From the NCBI RefSeq assembly GCF_900104665.1, contig NZ_LT629969.1:715716-779715 (forward strand): a stretch of 64,000 nucleotides of DNA, read 5' to 3'. The translations under genes and the position numbers were made by a program. This DNA comes from Traorella massiliensis (GTDB taxonomy: Bacteria > Bacillota_I > Bacilli_A > Erysipelotrichales > Erysipelotrichaceae). Below, in pieces: positions 7,269-14,809 of this stretch (position 1 is its first letter; every line of letters starts with the position of its first letter). The notes beneath the pieces are model-generated. The model made no database searches and was not told where the DNA came from. It was given only the letters and a program-made list of their open reading frames with translations.

Positions 7269-9704
7269 ATGAATTTTCTAAAGAATCATTTTAAAAAGGG
7301 AATAGCTCTTGGAGCAGCATTATTCATGATTATAAGTTTAATGCCTGTTCATGTTTCTGCGGCTGTAGATGAAACACTTTATCAAAATGAAAATATTTCT
7401 ATTTCTATTAAAAATAATAACAATGCTTATAATCCTAAAACAATTACTTTTGATATTATTGTTGATGGAGAAACTGTTGTTGAAGATAAAGTTGTTACAG
7501 ATATTCCACAGGCTAATTCTAAATTGATTATCGATGCGGATGGTTACGATGTTACTTTTGATGGAGATATTGGTGTAACAAAAGGAATTGATAATAACTA
7601 TAATCTGCAAATTGGAGCTGGAAGAAATCATGAGCTAACCATCAACCTTGCTTCAGAAAAAACCAGCGATGATATTCGAATTGAAGATACAGATTCAAAT
7701 ACTTATTATGGCACTTTTTCTTGGGTAAAAGGTGAAGCTACAACGAGTGCTTACCGTCGTTTGGTGACTGTGTATGTGAATGGTGAGTATGCATATGAAC
7801 AGTATGTAAACACACCTAGTCTGCTTAATAATGCAACTGGATCGAATAAGCAGTTCTGGTTTACACCTTCAGATGATTATAATGAAGAAGTTACATATAA
7901 TCATCCGTATGCTTTAGATACGGCAGCTAACTCTGATTTGGAAATTTATCTGACTACAAAATGTCCATGTGGAAATCCATATTGTGACTGTCCAGGCGGA
8001 ACAGATTGTACTTGTCATGAAGACTGTGAATGTGAATTATGTAATCCGCCTTTAGGTGATAATGAAATTCGTACTCCATATGGTGTGATAGAATATAAAG
8101 AACCAGGGTTAGGTGGCGGTTATAATTTAACTGTTGAAACCTATGTGAATGGAGTTTTAAAACATACGACTGATCAATTACGAATTAGAAGCGGTGAAGT
8201 AGATAGCTTGAATTTTACACCAACAAGTGGATATTATTATTTTAATGATGAGAATAGTTATGATTTGATTACAGATGGAGCGTCATCTTGGGATCAAAGA
8301 ACTGGCTGGATAACAATTGTTGGAGATAGAGATGATGACAATGTTCTAAAAGTATATCTATGGACATTTGAAAACCATGCCAGCTTGGATGTAGAGCGTA
8401 GACTTTCGGTTGATGATGATGTTACGGGTTATATCATTTCTTATGAAGCTTATAATCCTGAAACAAAACAGAATGAAGTCTTTACTTATGAAGCTACTTC
8501 TTTCTTAGCAGCTCAAAGCCAAATGATTCCTATTAATACGGATGTTACTATTACTGCTATCTGTAATTCACCATATGAAGTTAGTCAATGGTCAAGTGCG
8601 GATGCTTATACTGGAGTTGAACTGACAGGATCAGAAGGACAAAATAATACAGAAGCTTATGGTAATAGTGCTACTATTAAAGTAACTTCTACAGCTTATA
8701 CAGATGTTACTGTTTACATAGATGCTGTAAGAGAAGTTAAACTTCCTACTGAAGATGATTTGATTTCAAATAAAGATGAATGTTTTGACGGAAATGTAGC
8801 TGTAGTTGTAGATTGTATCAATAACTTAGAACACGAATCTAGTAATTATGGATTAATTGCCGATACATTTACTATTGGTCAATTAGAAGGTAATTCTGCA
8901 ACTGGTTATACTACCAAAGTTATTATTACTCAGCCAAGTGAATATGTAAATCGATATAATCAGGTAAATGGTGAACATACACGTGTAGATAGCGACGTAA
9001 AAGTTATTACATTAAAATGGGAAGTTGTAAATGGAGAAAGCCAATGGAAAGCTGTTGGATCAGCTACCTATGATGTGATTTGTGATCAGGGTGAAGATAA
9101 GCCTGAAAAGCCTGATCAGCCAACTGTAGAAGAATTACTGTTAGATAATGCAGTAAAGATCGATTGTGTCAATACAGAAGCAGATCATGACGATAAAGTA
9201 TATGGTTTAAAAGACGGCTATACAATTGGTGATGTATATACTAAAGATAATATCTACTATGTAGATGTAACGGTAGAAGCTGATGTTTATGTAGAAGCCT
9301 ACAGCACAGATATGGGATCACAGCATACGCTGAGCGCTGATTCAAAGACAAGCGATGTCATTACACTGGTTTATACAGAAGAAGGATGGGCAGTAGCAGA
9401 AAATGAAGCTCCTGTAACCTTTACTGTAGAGTGTGAAGATGGTGGATCTACAACAGATCCAGGAGATGAAGAAGATCCAAATGATCCTACAAATCCAGGT
9501 GAAGATCCATCTAATCCTCAAGAAGGTGAGAATGATGAAACAAATGATTCTGATTCGTCTTCAGATGACAATGATGCTTCAGATTCAACTCACACGCCTA
9601 ATACCGGAGATACAATGCATATCTATTTAATGGCTGCTTCAGTATCCTTGCTGATTTTATGTATTTATGCTTTAACTCATTTTAAAAAAGAATTTTCTGA
9701 TTAA
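7269..9704 (+). CDS. Large repeat-containing surface protein with sortase-type anchor
   Basis: An 811-residue exported protein. Residues 1-31 are a signal peptide (basic start, hydrophobic core, VSAA). About residue 232-262 holds a tight cysteine cluster (CPCGNPYCDC and CTCHEDCECELC) that could bind metal or form disulfides. Two related modules of about 90 residues sit near residues 505-610 and 625-725 (both begin with a V/I-D-C-I/V-N motif and end in a Cys). A Pro/Asp/Asn/Ser-rich wall-spanning region follows, then the C-terminal sorting signal TPNTGD, a hydrophobic helix and a charged tail. The motif has Thr where LPxTG has Leu. Adhesion or host contact is likely, but no named domain is recognised. 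Confidence 0.82.
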   Translation: MNFLKNHFKKGIALGAALFMIISLMPVHVSAAVDETLYQNENISISIKNNNNAYNPKTITFDIIVDGETVVEDKVVTDIPQANSKLIIDADGYDVTFDGDIGVTKGIDNNYNLQIGAGRNHELTINLASEKTSDDIRIEDTDSNTYYGTFSWVKGEATTSAYRRLVTVYVNGEYAYEQYVNTPSLLNNATGSNKQFWFTPSDDYNEEVTYNHPYALDTAANSDLEIYLTTKCPCGNPYCDCPGGTDCTCHEDCECELCNPPLGDNEIRTPYGVIEYKEPGLGGGYNLTVETYVNGVLKHTTDQLRIRSGEVDSLNFTPTSGYYYFNDENSYDLITDGASSWDQRTGWITIVGDRDDDNVLKVYLWTFENHASLDVERRLSVDDDVTGYIISYEAYNPETKQNEVFTYEATSFLAAQSQMIPINTDVTITAICNSPYEVSQWSSADAYTGVELTGSEGQNNTEAYGNSATIKVTSTAYTDVTVYIDAVREVKLPTEDDLISNKDECFDGNVAVVVDCINNLEHESSNYGLIADTFTIGQLEGNSATGYTTKVIITQPSEYVNRYNQVNGEHTRVDSDVKVITLKWEVVNGESQWKAVGSATYDVICDQGEDKPEKPDQPTVEELLLDNAVKIDCVNTEADHDDKVYGLKDGYTIGDVYTKDNIYYVDVTVEADVYVEAYSTDMGSQHTLSADSKTSDVITLVYTEEGWAVAENEAPVTFTVECEDGGSTTDPGDEEDPNDPTNPGEDPSNPQEGENDETNDSDSSSDDNDASDSTHTPNTGDTMHIYLMAASVSLLILCIYALTHFKKEFSD

Positions 9705-9707
9705 AAC

Positions 9708-10046
9708 ATGAACATAGAGAAATTGCAGCAGGAAGTAAATGACATCATACAAGATGATGAAAAAGCTCAATTAGTCATAAAAGCGGTATTAAAAAATAAA
9801 AAAGAAGAGGAAGAGAAACGTAAAGAAAAAATAGTAAACGGTATAAGAGCTGCCCAGAATAAAGGAATTGTTTTTGGCAGACCAAAGAAAAAGATTCCTG
9901 CACAGTTTGATGTTATATATGAGATGTATGAAAATCATCGTATATCAAGCCGTTCAGCAGCTAAAATGTTAGGAGTTGCTCAAAGTACTTTTCTTAAATG
10001 GTGTAATGAGTATAAATGTTCTGAAATTTCTAAAACTAAATTATAA
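9708..10046 (+). CDS. Resolvase-like DNA-binding protein without catalytic domain
   Basis: A 112-residue protein that starts 3 bases after the surface protein gene and shares its terminator. Residues 1-45 are a charged helix rich in Lys/Glu. From about residue 46 it matches the C-terminal part of small serine resolvases: the GRP motif (FGRPKK) and a helix-turn-helix (SRSAAKMLGVAQSTFLKW). Compared by eye with the intact recombinase at 41184-41774 in this window, about 27 of 58 positions are identical. The whole N-terminal catalytic domain with its active-site serine is missing, so it cannot recombine DNA by itself. It might act as a regulator of the adjacent surface gene; this is inference. 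There is no SD right before the ATG, suggesting coupled translation. Confidence 0.7.
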   Translation: MNIEKLQQEVNDIIQDDEKAQLVIKAVLKNKKEEEEKRKEKIVNGIRAAQNKGIVFGRPKKKIPAQFDVIYEMYENHRISSRSAAKMLGVAQSTFLKWCNEYKCSEISKTKL

Positions 10047-10083
10047 AAACAAAGCGGCGTTATAAACACGTCGCTTTGTTTTA
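10047..10083 (+). terminator. Terminator after surface protein/HTH operon
   Basis: AAACAAAGCGGCG and CGTCGCTTTGTTT form a 13-pair stem (one G-T) with a short loop and a T-rich end. Confidence 0.85.
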
Positions 10084-10154
10084 TGTCTGGATTTCATCTA
10101 AAAAGTATGACAAATTATGATGATGGCTTTTAATAAAGTGAATAGGGGGTGATT

Positions 10155-10859
10155 ATGGAAAGTTACGTTGAATTTACATTTATGCATAATCTTTTAATTA
10201 GTGCCTTTTCACTAACATGTTCACTTGTTCTTTCTAGAAAGCCTATGCATCGGATTCATTTTTGGAAGATAATTTTGATGGTTACTGTATTATCGAGCTT
10301 TTTATTTTGTGAAAAGAGCATGACTTGGATATGGCTGAATGAGATTCTGATGTTTTTAATGCTTTTTCAAAAAAGAAATCACACATATTTATTATTTATA
10401 ACTTTTCGTTTTTTATTTCATTTTATTTATTATATGTTGTTTGAAGGGGTTATTTATCATTTGCAGTTTTTTGTTTCTGATGAGCCAATGATTTTTGTTG
10501 CAGATATAGTGCTCTTATTTCTATACTTAATTTTATTGTTAAAAGGCAGATATATCCTTTCTGAAAAAGATTTTCTATATCACTTTGAAATGAATCATAA
10601 GAGATATACAGGTTATGTCGATAGCGGCAATTTAGCAACCTATGAATCATTTCCTATCATATTTGTGAAAAGAAGCATTTATGAAACGATACAAGCTCCG
10701 TCATCTTTCATTCAAATCGAACAGATTACCGGAGTTGAAAAAATTCAGGGAATCAAAGGTGAAATAATCATGAATCATAAAAGAATTAAAGTAGTTTGTT
10801 GTCCATTAGAAGAAGATTATCCTTATGACGCATTATTAAATATGAAAGGAATCCTATGA
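10155..10859 (+). CDS. spoIIGA: Sigma-E processing peptidase SpoIIGA
   Basis: A 234-residue membrane protein that activates pro-sigma-E in the mother cell during sporulation. The N-terminal half is a bundle of about five hydrophobic segments; the C-terminal half holds the aspartic protease motif YVDSGNLA with the active Asp, followed by FPIIFVKR. It is shorter than the Bacillus protein (about 309), mostly at the C-terminal end. The ATG at 10155 is preceded by AGGGGGTG; a GTG at 10149 lies inside that site and is rejected. Its stop overlaps the sigE ATG (ATGA), the conserved spoIIGA-sigE order, which supports a call that the diverged sequence alone would leave weaker. Confidence 0.85.
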   Translation: MESYVEFTFMHNLLISAFSLTCSLVLSRKPMHRIHFWKIILMVTVLSSFLFCEKSMTWIWLNEILMFLMLFQKRNHTYLLFITFRFLFHFIYYMLFEGVIYHLQFFVSDEPMIFVADIVLLFLYLILLLKGRYILSEKDFLYHFEMNHKRYTGYVDSGNLATYESFPIIFVKRSIYETIQAPSSFIQIEQITGVEKIQGIKGEIIMNHKRIKVVCCPLEEDYPYDALLNMKGIL

Positions 10860-11560
10860 AACTATTAAGAAAACTGTTTAACTGGCTTTTCATACCTAAG
10901 GAAGTCAGATATGTTCATTATATCAAAAGCAAAGAAGGACTTCCTAAGCCTTTAGAAGGTGATGAAGAAAAAGAGGCTTTAGATCTTTTAATGAAAAAAG
11001 ATGAAGAAGCTCGAAAGAAATTAATCGTACACAACCTTCGTCTGGTTGTTTATATTGCTAAGCGTTATGAAGTCAGCAGCAGTGAGATGGAAGATCTGAT
11101 CAGTATTGGTACGATTGGTTTGATTAAAGCTGTAAATACTTATAAGGTAGATAAGAATATCAAACTGGTTACTTATGCTTCCAGATGTATTGAAAATGAA
11201 ATTTTAATGTTTTTACGTAAAAAAAGTAAAAGTCGTAAAGAAATCTCTTTGGATGAACCGTTAAATGTTGATTATGACGGAAATGAACTTTTATTGGGAG
11301 ATATTGTTGGAACTCAGGGGGATTTAGTAGAGAAGGCGTTTGAACGTAATGAAAATAAACGTATTTTATTAAAAGCCATTTCAACATTGAATGAACGAGA
11401 GAAAATGATTCTTCAGATGCGTTACGGTATTGGTGAAAATGAGGCAACCCAGAAAGATATTGCGGAAAAGCTGGGAATCAGCCAAAGTTATATATCACGT
11501 TTAGAAAAGCGGATTTTAATGCAATTAAAAGCCACTTTGACCAGTGTTAAGGGTAAATAA
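10856..11560 (+). CDS. sigE: Sporulation sigma factor sigma-E
   Basis: A 234-residue sigma-70-family factor that directs early mother-cell transcription. The N-terminal stretch (about 1-30, LFNWLFIPKEVRYVHYI) resembles the pro-sequence removed by SpoIIGA. Region 2 is clear (NLRLVVYIAKRYE, then EMEDLISIGTIGLIKAV), and region 4 ends with the helix-turn-helix TQKDIAEKLGISQSYISRLEKR. It is coupled to spoIIGA by a 4-base overlap and is followed by sigG after an 83-base gap with its own promoter. Confidence 0.95.
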   Translation: MKLLRKLFNWLFIPKEVRYVHYIKSKEGLPKPLEGDEEKEALDLLMKKDEEARKKLIVHNLRLVVYIAKRYEVSSSEMEDLISIGTIGLIKAVNTYKVDKNIKLVTYASRCIENEILMFLRKKSKSRKEISLDEPLNVDYDGNELLLGDIVGTQGDLVEKAFERNENKRILLKAISTLNEREKMILQMRYGIGENEATQKDIAEKLGISQSYISRLEKRILMQLKATLTSVKGK

Positions 11561-11593
11561 GAACGACTGGAAATATTAGGAAGAAATTGAATT

Positions 11594-11623
11594 GAATACT
11601 CACTCACTTCTAAGGGAAAAATG
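11594..11623 (+). promoter_or_regulatory. Sigma-F/sigma-G-type promoter of sigG
   Basis: GAATA at 11594-11598 and GGGAAAAATG at 11614-11623 fit the forespore consensus (GHATR, about 15 bases, GGNNANANTR) with exactly 15 bases between. The spacing to the sigG ATG is about 20 bases. In Bacillus spoIIIG is transcribed by sigma-F and then sigma-G, which agrees. Confidence 0.65.
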
Positions 11624-11643
11624 TAAGTAAGAGGAAGTGAATC

Positions 11644-12420
11644 ATGAGTAAATTTAAGGTAGATATATGTAATGTCAATACGGCTGATCTACAAGTATTG
11701 AGCGTAAGCGAAATGAAAGATGCTTTTATTCGCTATCAGCAGGGTGATGAAAGCTATAAAGAAGTGCTTCTTTTAGGAAACTTGAAGCTTGTTTTAAGTA
11801 TGGTGCAGCGTTTTTCAAATCGTTGTGAAAATATGGATGACCTTTTTCAGGTAGGCTGTATTGGACTTGTGAAAAGTATTGAGAATTTTGATCTCAACCA
11901 TGAGGTACGTTTTTCAACTTATGCAGTTCCGATGATCTTAGGAGAAATAAAACGTTATTTAAGAGATAATCAGATGATACGGGTATCAAGAAACTGTAAA
12001 GATCTGGCTCATCAGTGTTTCCGGCTTAAAGAGGATTATTATCATGAATACAGCAAGGAACCAAGTATTGAATATTTATGTGAAATGACCCAAGCAAAGA
12101 GCAAAGATGTGATTGAAGCATTGGATTCCTTTCAAAGCGTTCTCTCTTTATTTGAACCTATTTATAACAGCGATGGAGATGAAATGTGTCTGGTAGATAC
12201 GATTGGTGACTCTAAAGATGAAATTGCTCTTTTAAGTAATGTTCTTACATTGCGCATGAGCTTAAAACAGCTGAATGAAAAAGAGCTTGATATTTTAAAT
12301 AAACGATATTATCTGGATTATACACAAAGTGAGATTGCTAAGGAGCTGGGAATTTCTCAGGCACAGGTTTCACGTCTGGAGAAGGGTGCTTTAAAATGTT
12401 TGAAAAAGAACTTTGAGTAA
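11644..12420 (+). CDS. sigG: Forespore sigma factor sigma-G
   Basis: A 258-residue sigma factor for late forespore genes. The family-specific N-terminus (KVDICNVNTADLQVL) is followed by region 2 (LGNLKLVLSMVQRF, MDDLFQVGCIGLVKSI, RFSTYAVPMILGEIKRYLRDN) and region 4 (YTQSEIAKELGISQAQVSRLEK). The RBS GAGGAAGTGA precedes the ATG. Position next to sigE and the forespore-type promoter upstream both separate it from sigma-F, which would lie in a spoIIA operon. Confidence 0.95.
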   Translation: MSKFKVDICNVNTADLQVLSVSEMKDAFIRYQQGDESYKEVLLLGNLKLVLSMVQRFSNRCENMDDLFQVGCIGLVKSIENFDLNHEVRFSTYAVPMILGEIKRYLRDNQMIRVSRNCKDLAHQCFRLKEDYYHEYSKEPSIEYLCEMTQAKSKDVIEALDSFQSVLSLFEPIYNSDGDEMCLVDTIGDSKDEIALLSNVLTLRMSLKQLNEKELDILNKRYYLDYTQSEIAKELGISQAQVSRLEKGALKCLKKNFE

Positions 12421-12461
12421 CATAAAAATCATCTATGCATAGACTGAAGCAGGGTGAAGGT

Positions 12462-12698
12462 ATGAAACTAAGTGAGTTAATGAGCAAGCAAGTCATTTGC
12501 GTTGTTGATGGAAAAAATATTGGTTTTGTCAGTGATGCGATCTTAACACATGATTTAAAGATCGTCTGTATCATTGTATGTATGAAAAGAAAAGGCTTTG
12601 CACGTTTTTGTCCTTTCTTGTTTGAACCGGAATGTGAGAAGATTGCGGTAGACTGTATCGTGAATATTGGATGCGATGTTATCTTAGTCAAACGATAG
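12462..12698 (+). CDS. YlmC/YmxH-family sporulation protein (PRC-barrel)
   Basis: A 78-residue protein of the YlmC/YmxH family, a PRC-barrel-type fold linked to sporulation in Bacillus and clostridia. It shows the pattern KLSELMSKQVICVVDGKNIGFVSDAIL. I choose the ATG at 12462, which has AGGGTGAAGG in front, over the ATG at 12435. It follows sigG by 41 bases and is probably read from the same transcript; this sigG-ylmC neighbourhood is common in clostridia. Molecular role unknown. Confidence 0.75.
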   Translation: MKLSELMSKQVICVVDGKNIGFVSDAILTHDLKIVCIIVCMKRKGFARFCPFLFEPECEKIAVDCIVNIGCDVILVKR

Positions 12699-12703
12699 TG
12701 ATT

Positions 12704-12725
12704 GAAGGCAATGCCTTCTTTTTTT
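12704..12725 (+). terminator. Terminator after the sigG unit
   Basis: GAAGGC, loop AAT, GCCTTC, then seven T. Confidence 0.8.
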
Positions 12726-12887
12726 GATCGGATGCCAAATCAAAATGATGTAGAAAATATTGATGATTTTTGAATAAGATTTAAATATATCATTTTATGA
12801 CTTTAGATGTATCGAACTGGTTTATCAGGCTTATGATATGTTATCATGATTTGATTGTTAGGCTGATAATGAACTTTTTAGAAATGG

Positions 12888-12910
12888 AAAGGTGGAAACA
12901 CCTTTTCTTT
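12888..12910 (+). terminator. Orphan terminator-like hairpin upstream of sepF
   Basis: AAAGGTG, loop GAAA, CACCTTT, TCTTT. No plus-strand gene lies between the previous terminator (12725) and this one; the 160 bases between are AT-rich and without an open frame. It may end a small RNA or catch read-through. Confidence 0.55.
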
Positions 12911-12953
12911 GTGCTTAATTTGTTTATTTTCAACTACCAATCAAATGGTTTTG

Positions 12954-12962
12954 TGTTATAAT
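12954..12962 (+). promoter_or_regulatory. Extended -10 promoter of sepF-ylmH-divIVA
   Basis: TGTTATAAT gives a TGn-TATAAT extended -10 box about 20 bases before the sepF ATG. No good -35 box is seen at 16-18 bases, which is common for extended -10 promoters. Confidence 0.55.
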
Positions 12963-12982
12963 AATGAAGTGTGGAGGTAATT

Positions 12983-13378
12983 ATGAGTATTAAGGATAAA
13001 TTGAAGGATTTTATTAGTCCGGATGATGAAGAATTATACCTGGATGAAGAAGAAGTAGAAACAATTAGCAGTAAATACGAACAGCCTCGCTCTAAAGCGA
13101 TGGCGAATGCACATATCGATGCGAAGATGGTTTTATTTGAACCTCGCTCTTATGAAGAAGCACAGGAAATTGCCGTTCGTTTAAAGGAAAATAAAGCTTG
13201 TGTTGTTAATTTGCATCGTTTGCCTCATGATTATGCACAGCGTACGATTGACTTTTTGACGGGAGTAATTTTTGCGCTGGATGGAACTATTCAGAAAATT
13301 GGACCAAATATTATTTTATGTGCGCCTAAAACAATCGGTGTCGGCGGCTCGATCAATATAGATGGGGACGACGAATAA
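12983..13378 (+). CDS. sepF: Cell division protein SepF
   Basis: A 131-residue SepF, which binds FtsZ and tethers the division ring to the membrane. The N-terminal helix (MSIKDKLKDFIS) fits the membrane-binding amphipathic helix, followed by an acidic linker and the conserved core (VLFEPRSYEEAQEIAVRLKENKACVVNL, RTIDFLTGVIFALDGTI). The start is ATG 12983 after GGAGG; the GTG at 12971 lies upstream of the site. It overlaps ylmH by 17 bases, in the usual sepF-ylmH-divIVA-ileS order of Firmicutes division clusters. Confidence 0.93.
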   Translation: MSIKDKLKDFISPDDEELYLDEEEVETISSKYEQPRSKAMANAHIDAKMVLFEPRSYEEAQEIAVRLKENKACVVNLHRLPHDYAQRTIDFLTGVIFALDGTIQKIGPNIILCAPKTIGVGGSINIDGDDE

Positions 13379-14114
13379 GAACTGGCTTGTTCACTTTAAA
13401 GGAAACGAAGCGCTGGCGCTTCGTTTTGACGATCAGATCGAAAGCCATTTAAGAACGGGACGTCGCATCTTAACTCCTTTTTTAGATGAAACTCAACAGG
13501 AAATTTTAAGAAAGGTGGCTGGAAATCGTGTGACACTTTCTTTTTCTGGCGGATATGAGAATGCTGAACGAAAAAGAGCCCTGATCGGTGAAACAGATGA
13601 TTTTGAAATTGTACAGCTTCGTGCAAAGTTATCATCTTATGAGCGTATTACACATTCAGACTGTATGGGGGCACTCTACAACTGTGGCTGTAAGAATGAT
13701 CATTTTGGTGATATTCTGGTGAATGAAAAAGAAGTTGTAGTATTTGTATGCCAGAGCATTGCGGAATATGTCAAAGATAACTGCACGCAAATAAAAAGAA
13801 GCCGGGTCAGTTTTCATGAAGATGAACGTATCGTTGAAAAGAAAGTAAATATCGAAAAGTTTCATAAGATCGTGACTACGCTTCGCTTAGATTCGCTCGT
13901 GTCTGCCTGTACGAATCTTTCACGTGCAAAAGCACAGAATTTAGTGCGTGCTAAATATGTAAAAGTAAATCACATTTGTCTTGAAGATTGCGCTTACTTG
14001 TGCAATAATGGTAGTATTCTATCCATTCGGGGATACGGAAGATTTTTGTTTGAAGGCGTTGTTAAGGAAACAAAAAATCAGAAGTATGTCGTTAGTCTGG
14101 GAAAATATAAGTAA
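13362..14114 (+). CDS. ylmH: YlmH, S4-domain RNA-binding protein
   Basis: A 250-residue YlmH/RqcP-type protein. The N-terminal two thirds are the YlmH-specific region (TPFLDETQQEILRKV, SFSGGYENAERKRALIG). The C-terminal part from about residue 175 is an S4 RNA-binding domain (RLDSLVSACTNLSRAKAQNLVRAKYVKVN). In Bacillus this family (RqcP) helps RqcH add alanine tails on stalled ribosomes, and an RqcH homologue is encoded at 26538-28175. It overlaps sepF and is followed by divIVA after 11 bases. Confidence 0.88.
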   Translation: MGTTNKNWLVHFKGNEALALRFDDQIESHLRTGRRILTPFLDETQQEILRKVAGNRVTLSFSGGYENAERKRALIGETDDFEIVQLRAKLSSYERITHSDCMGALYNCGCKNDHFGDILVNEKEVVVFVCQSIAEYVKDNCTQIKRSRVSFHEDERIVEKKVNIEKFHKIVTTLRLDSLVSACTNLSRAKAQNLVRAKYVKVNHICLEDCAYLCNNGSILSIRGYGRFLFEGVVKETKNQKYVVSLGKYK

Positions 14115-14125
14115 GGGGTGAAGTT

Positions 14126-14584
14126 ATGAGTGATGTGAAATTTGATACGATGCGCAATGGCTATAATCGCTATCAGGTGGATGACAAGGTCGCTCAATTA
14201 ACAAATGAAGTAGAAACCTTACAAAAAAAGCTTGATTTATATATCAGTCGTTTGGATGAGGTTGAAAAGCAGAGTGCCAGTTACAAGGAAAAGTATTTGA
14301 CGCTTGCTGGAGAGATTCGTATTAAGGAAAAAGCGGCTGAGGATATTGCCCGTATTGCATTGAAGGAAGCCAATGTCATCGTACAGACAGCGAATGAGAA
14401 TGCGGATGTGATTGTGAAGGAAGCTTTAGCAAGTGCTAGGGCCATCCTGATAGAGGTCAACAAGCTGGGTGAAGAAACAGGTGAAATCAAACAGCGGATG
14501 ATCAAAGAGCTGGATAAGCTGGATCAGGCGTTGAGTGAATTTGAAGTTCCTCATAAGATTGATCTAAACTTACTGGAAGAATAA
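14126..14584 (+). CDS. divIVA: Cell division/polarity protein DivIVA
   Basis: A 152-residue DivIVA coiled-coil protein that recognises curved membrane at poles and septa. The N-terminal lipid-binding module (FDTMRNGYNRYQVDDKVAQL) is followed by long heptad-rich helices (EVETLQKKLDLYISRLDEVEKQ and the Ala/Glu-rich second half). Somewhat shorter than the Bacillus protein. RBS GGGGTGA precedes the ATG. It is the last gene before the ileS T-box and belongs to the sepF unit. Confidence 0.9.
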   Translation: MSDVKFDTMRNGYNRYQVDDKVAQLTNEVETLQKKLDLYISRLDEVEKQSASYKEKYLTLAGEIRIKEKAAEDIARIALKEANVIVQTANENADVIVKEALASARAILIEVNKLGEETGEIKQRMIKELDKLDQALSEFEVPHKIDLNLLEE

Positions 14585-14604
14585 ATACGATGAATAAGAC
14601 ATGT

Positions 14605-14796
14605 CTTATAGATGGGATCGATAGAGAGCTGCTGGCTGGTGGAAAGCAGTGTGAAAGCTATAAGGAATCACTTAGGAGTAGGTTGAGCGATAAGTAGTTT
14701 AACACGTAACCTTGCGTTAAAAGGATGAGTGCACGAGCAATCGTGAACTAAGGTGGTACCACGTTAAGCGTCCTTAGATGAGGCGCTTTTTTTATT
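14605..14796 (+). promoter_or_regulatory. T-box riboswitch, isoleucine-specific, controlling ileS
   Basis: A tRNA-sensing leader. Stem I can close through CTTAT (14605) with ATAAG (14690). The AGAGAG element lies near 14623, the specifier loop shows GGAATCAC with the Ile codon ATC at 14667-14669, and the conserved T-box AAGGTGGTACCACG is at 14750-14763. The terminator arm AAGCG..CGCTT with a T-run follows at 14764-14796. Uncharged tRNA-Ile would pair with the T-box and allow read-through into ileS. A perfect 16-base palindrome (ATAAGACA/TGTCTTAT, 14594-14609) overlaps the start of stem I. Confidence 0.92.
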
Positions 14797-14809
14797 AGGA
14801 GGGATAACA

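Noticed and set aside
7962-8055. Cysteine cluster in the surface protein as a ferredoxin domain
   Set aside because: Spacing does not match CxxCxxCxxxCP, and the protein is exported.
14594-14609. Perfect 16-base palindrome before the T-box as a terminator or operator
   Set aside because: No T-run follows, and its right half is used by T-box stem I; no regulator is suggested.
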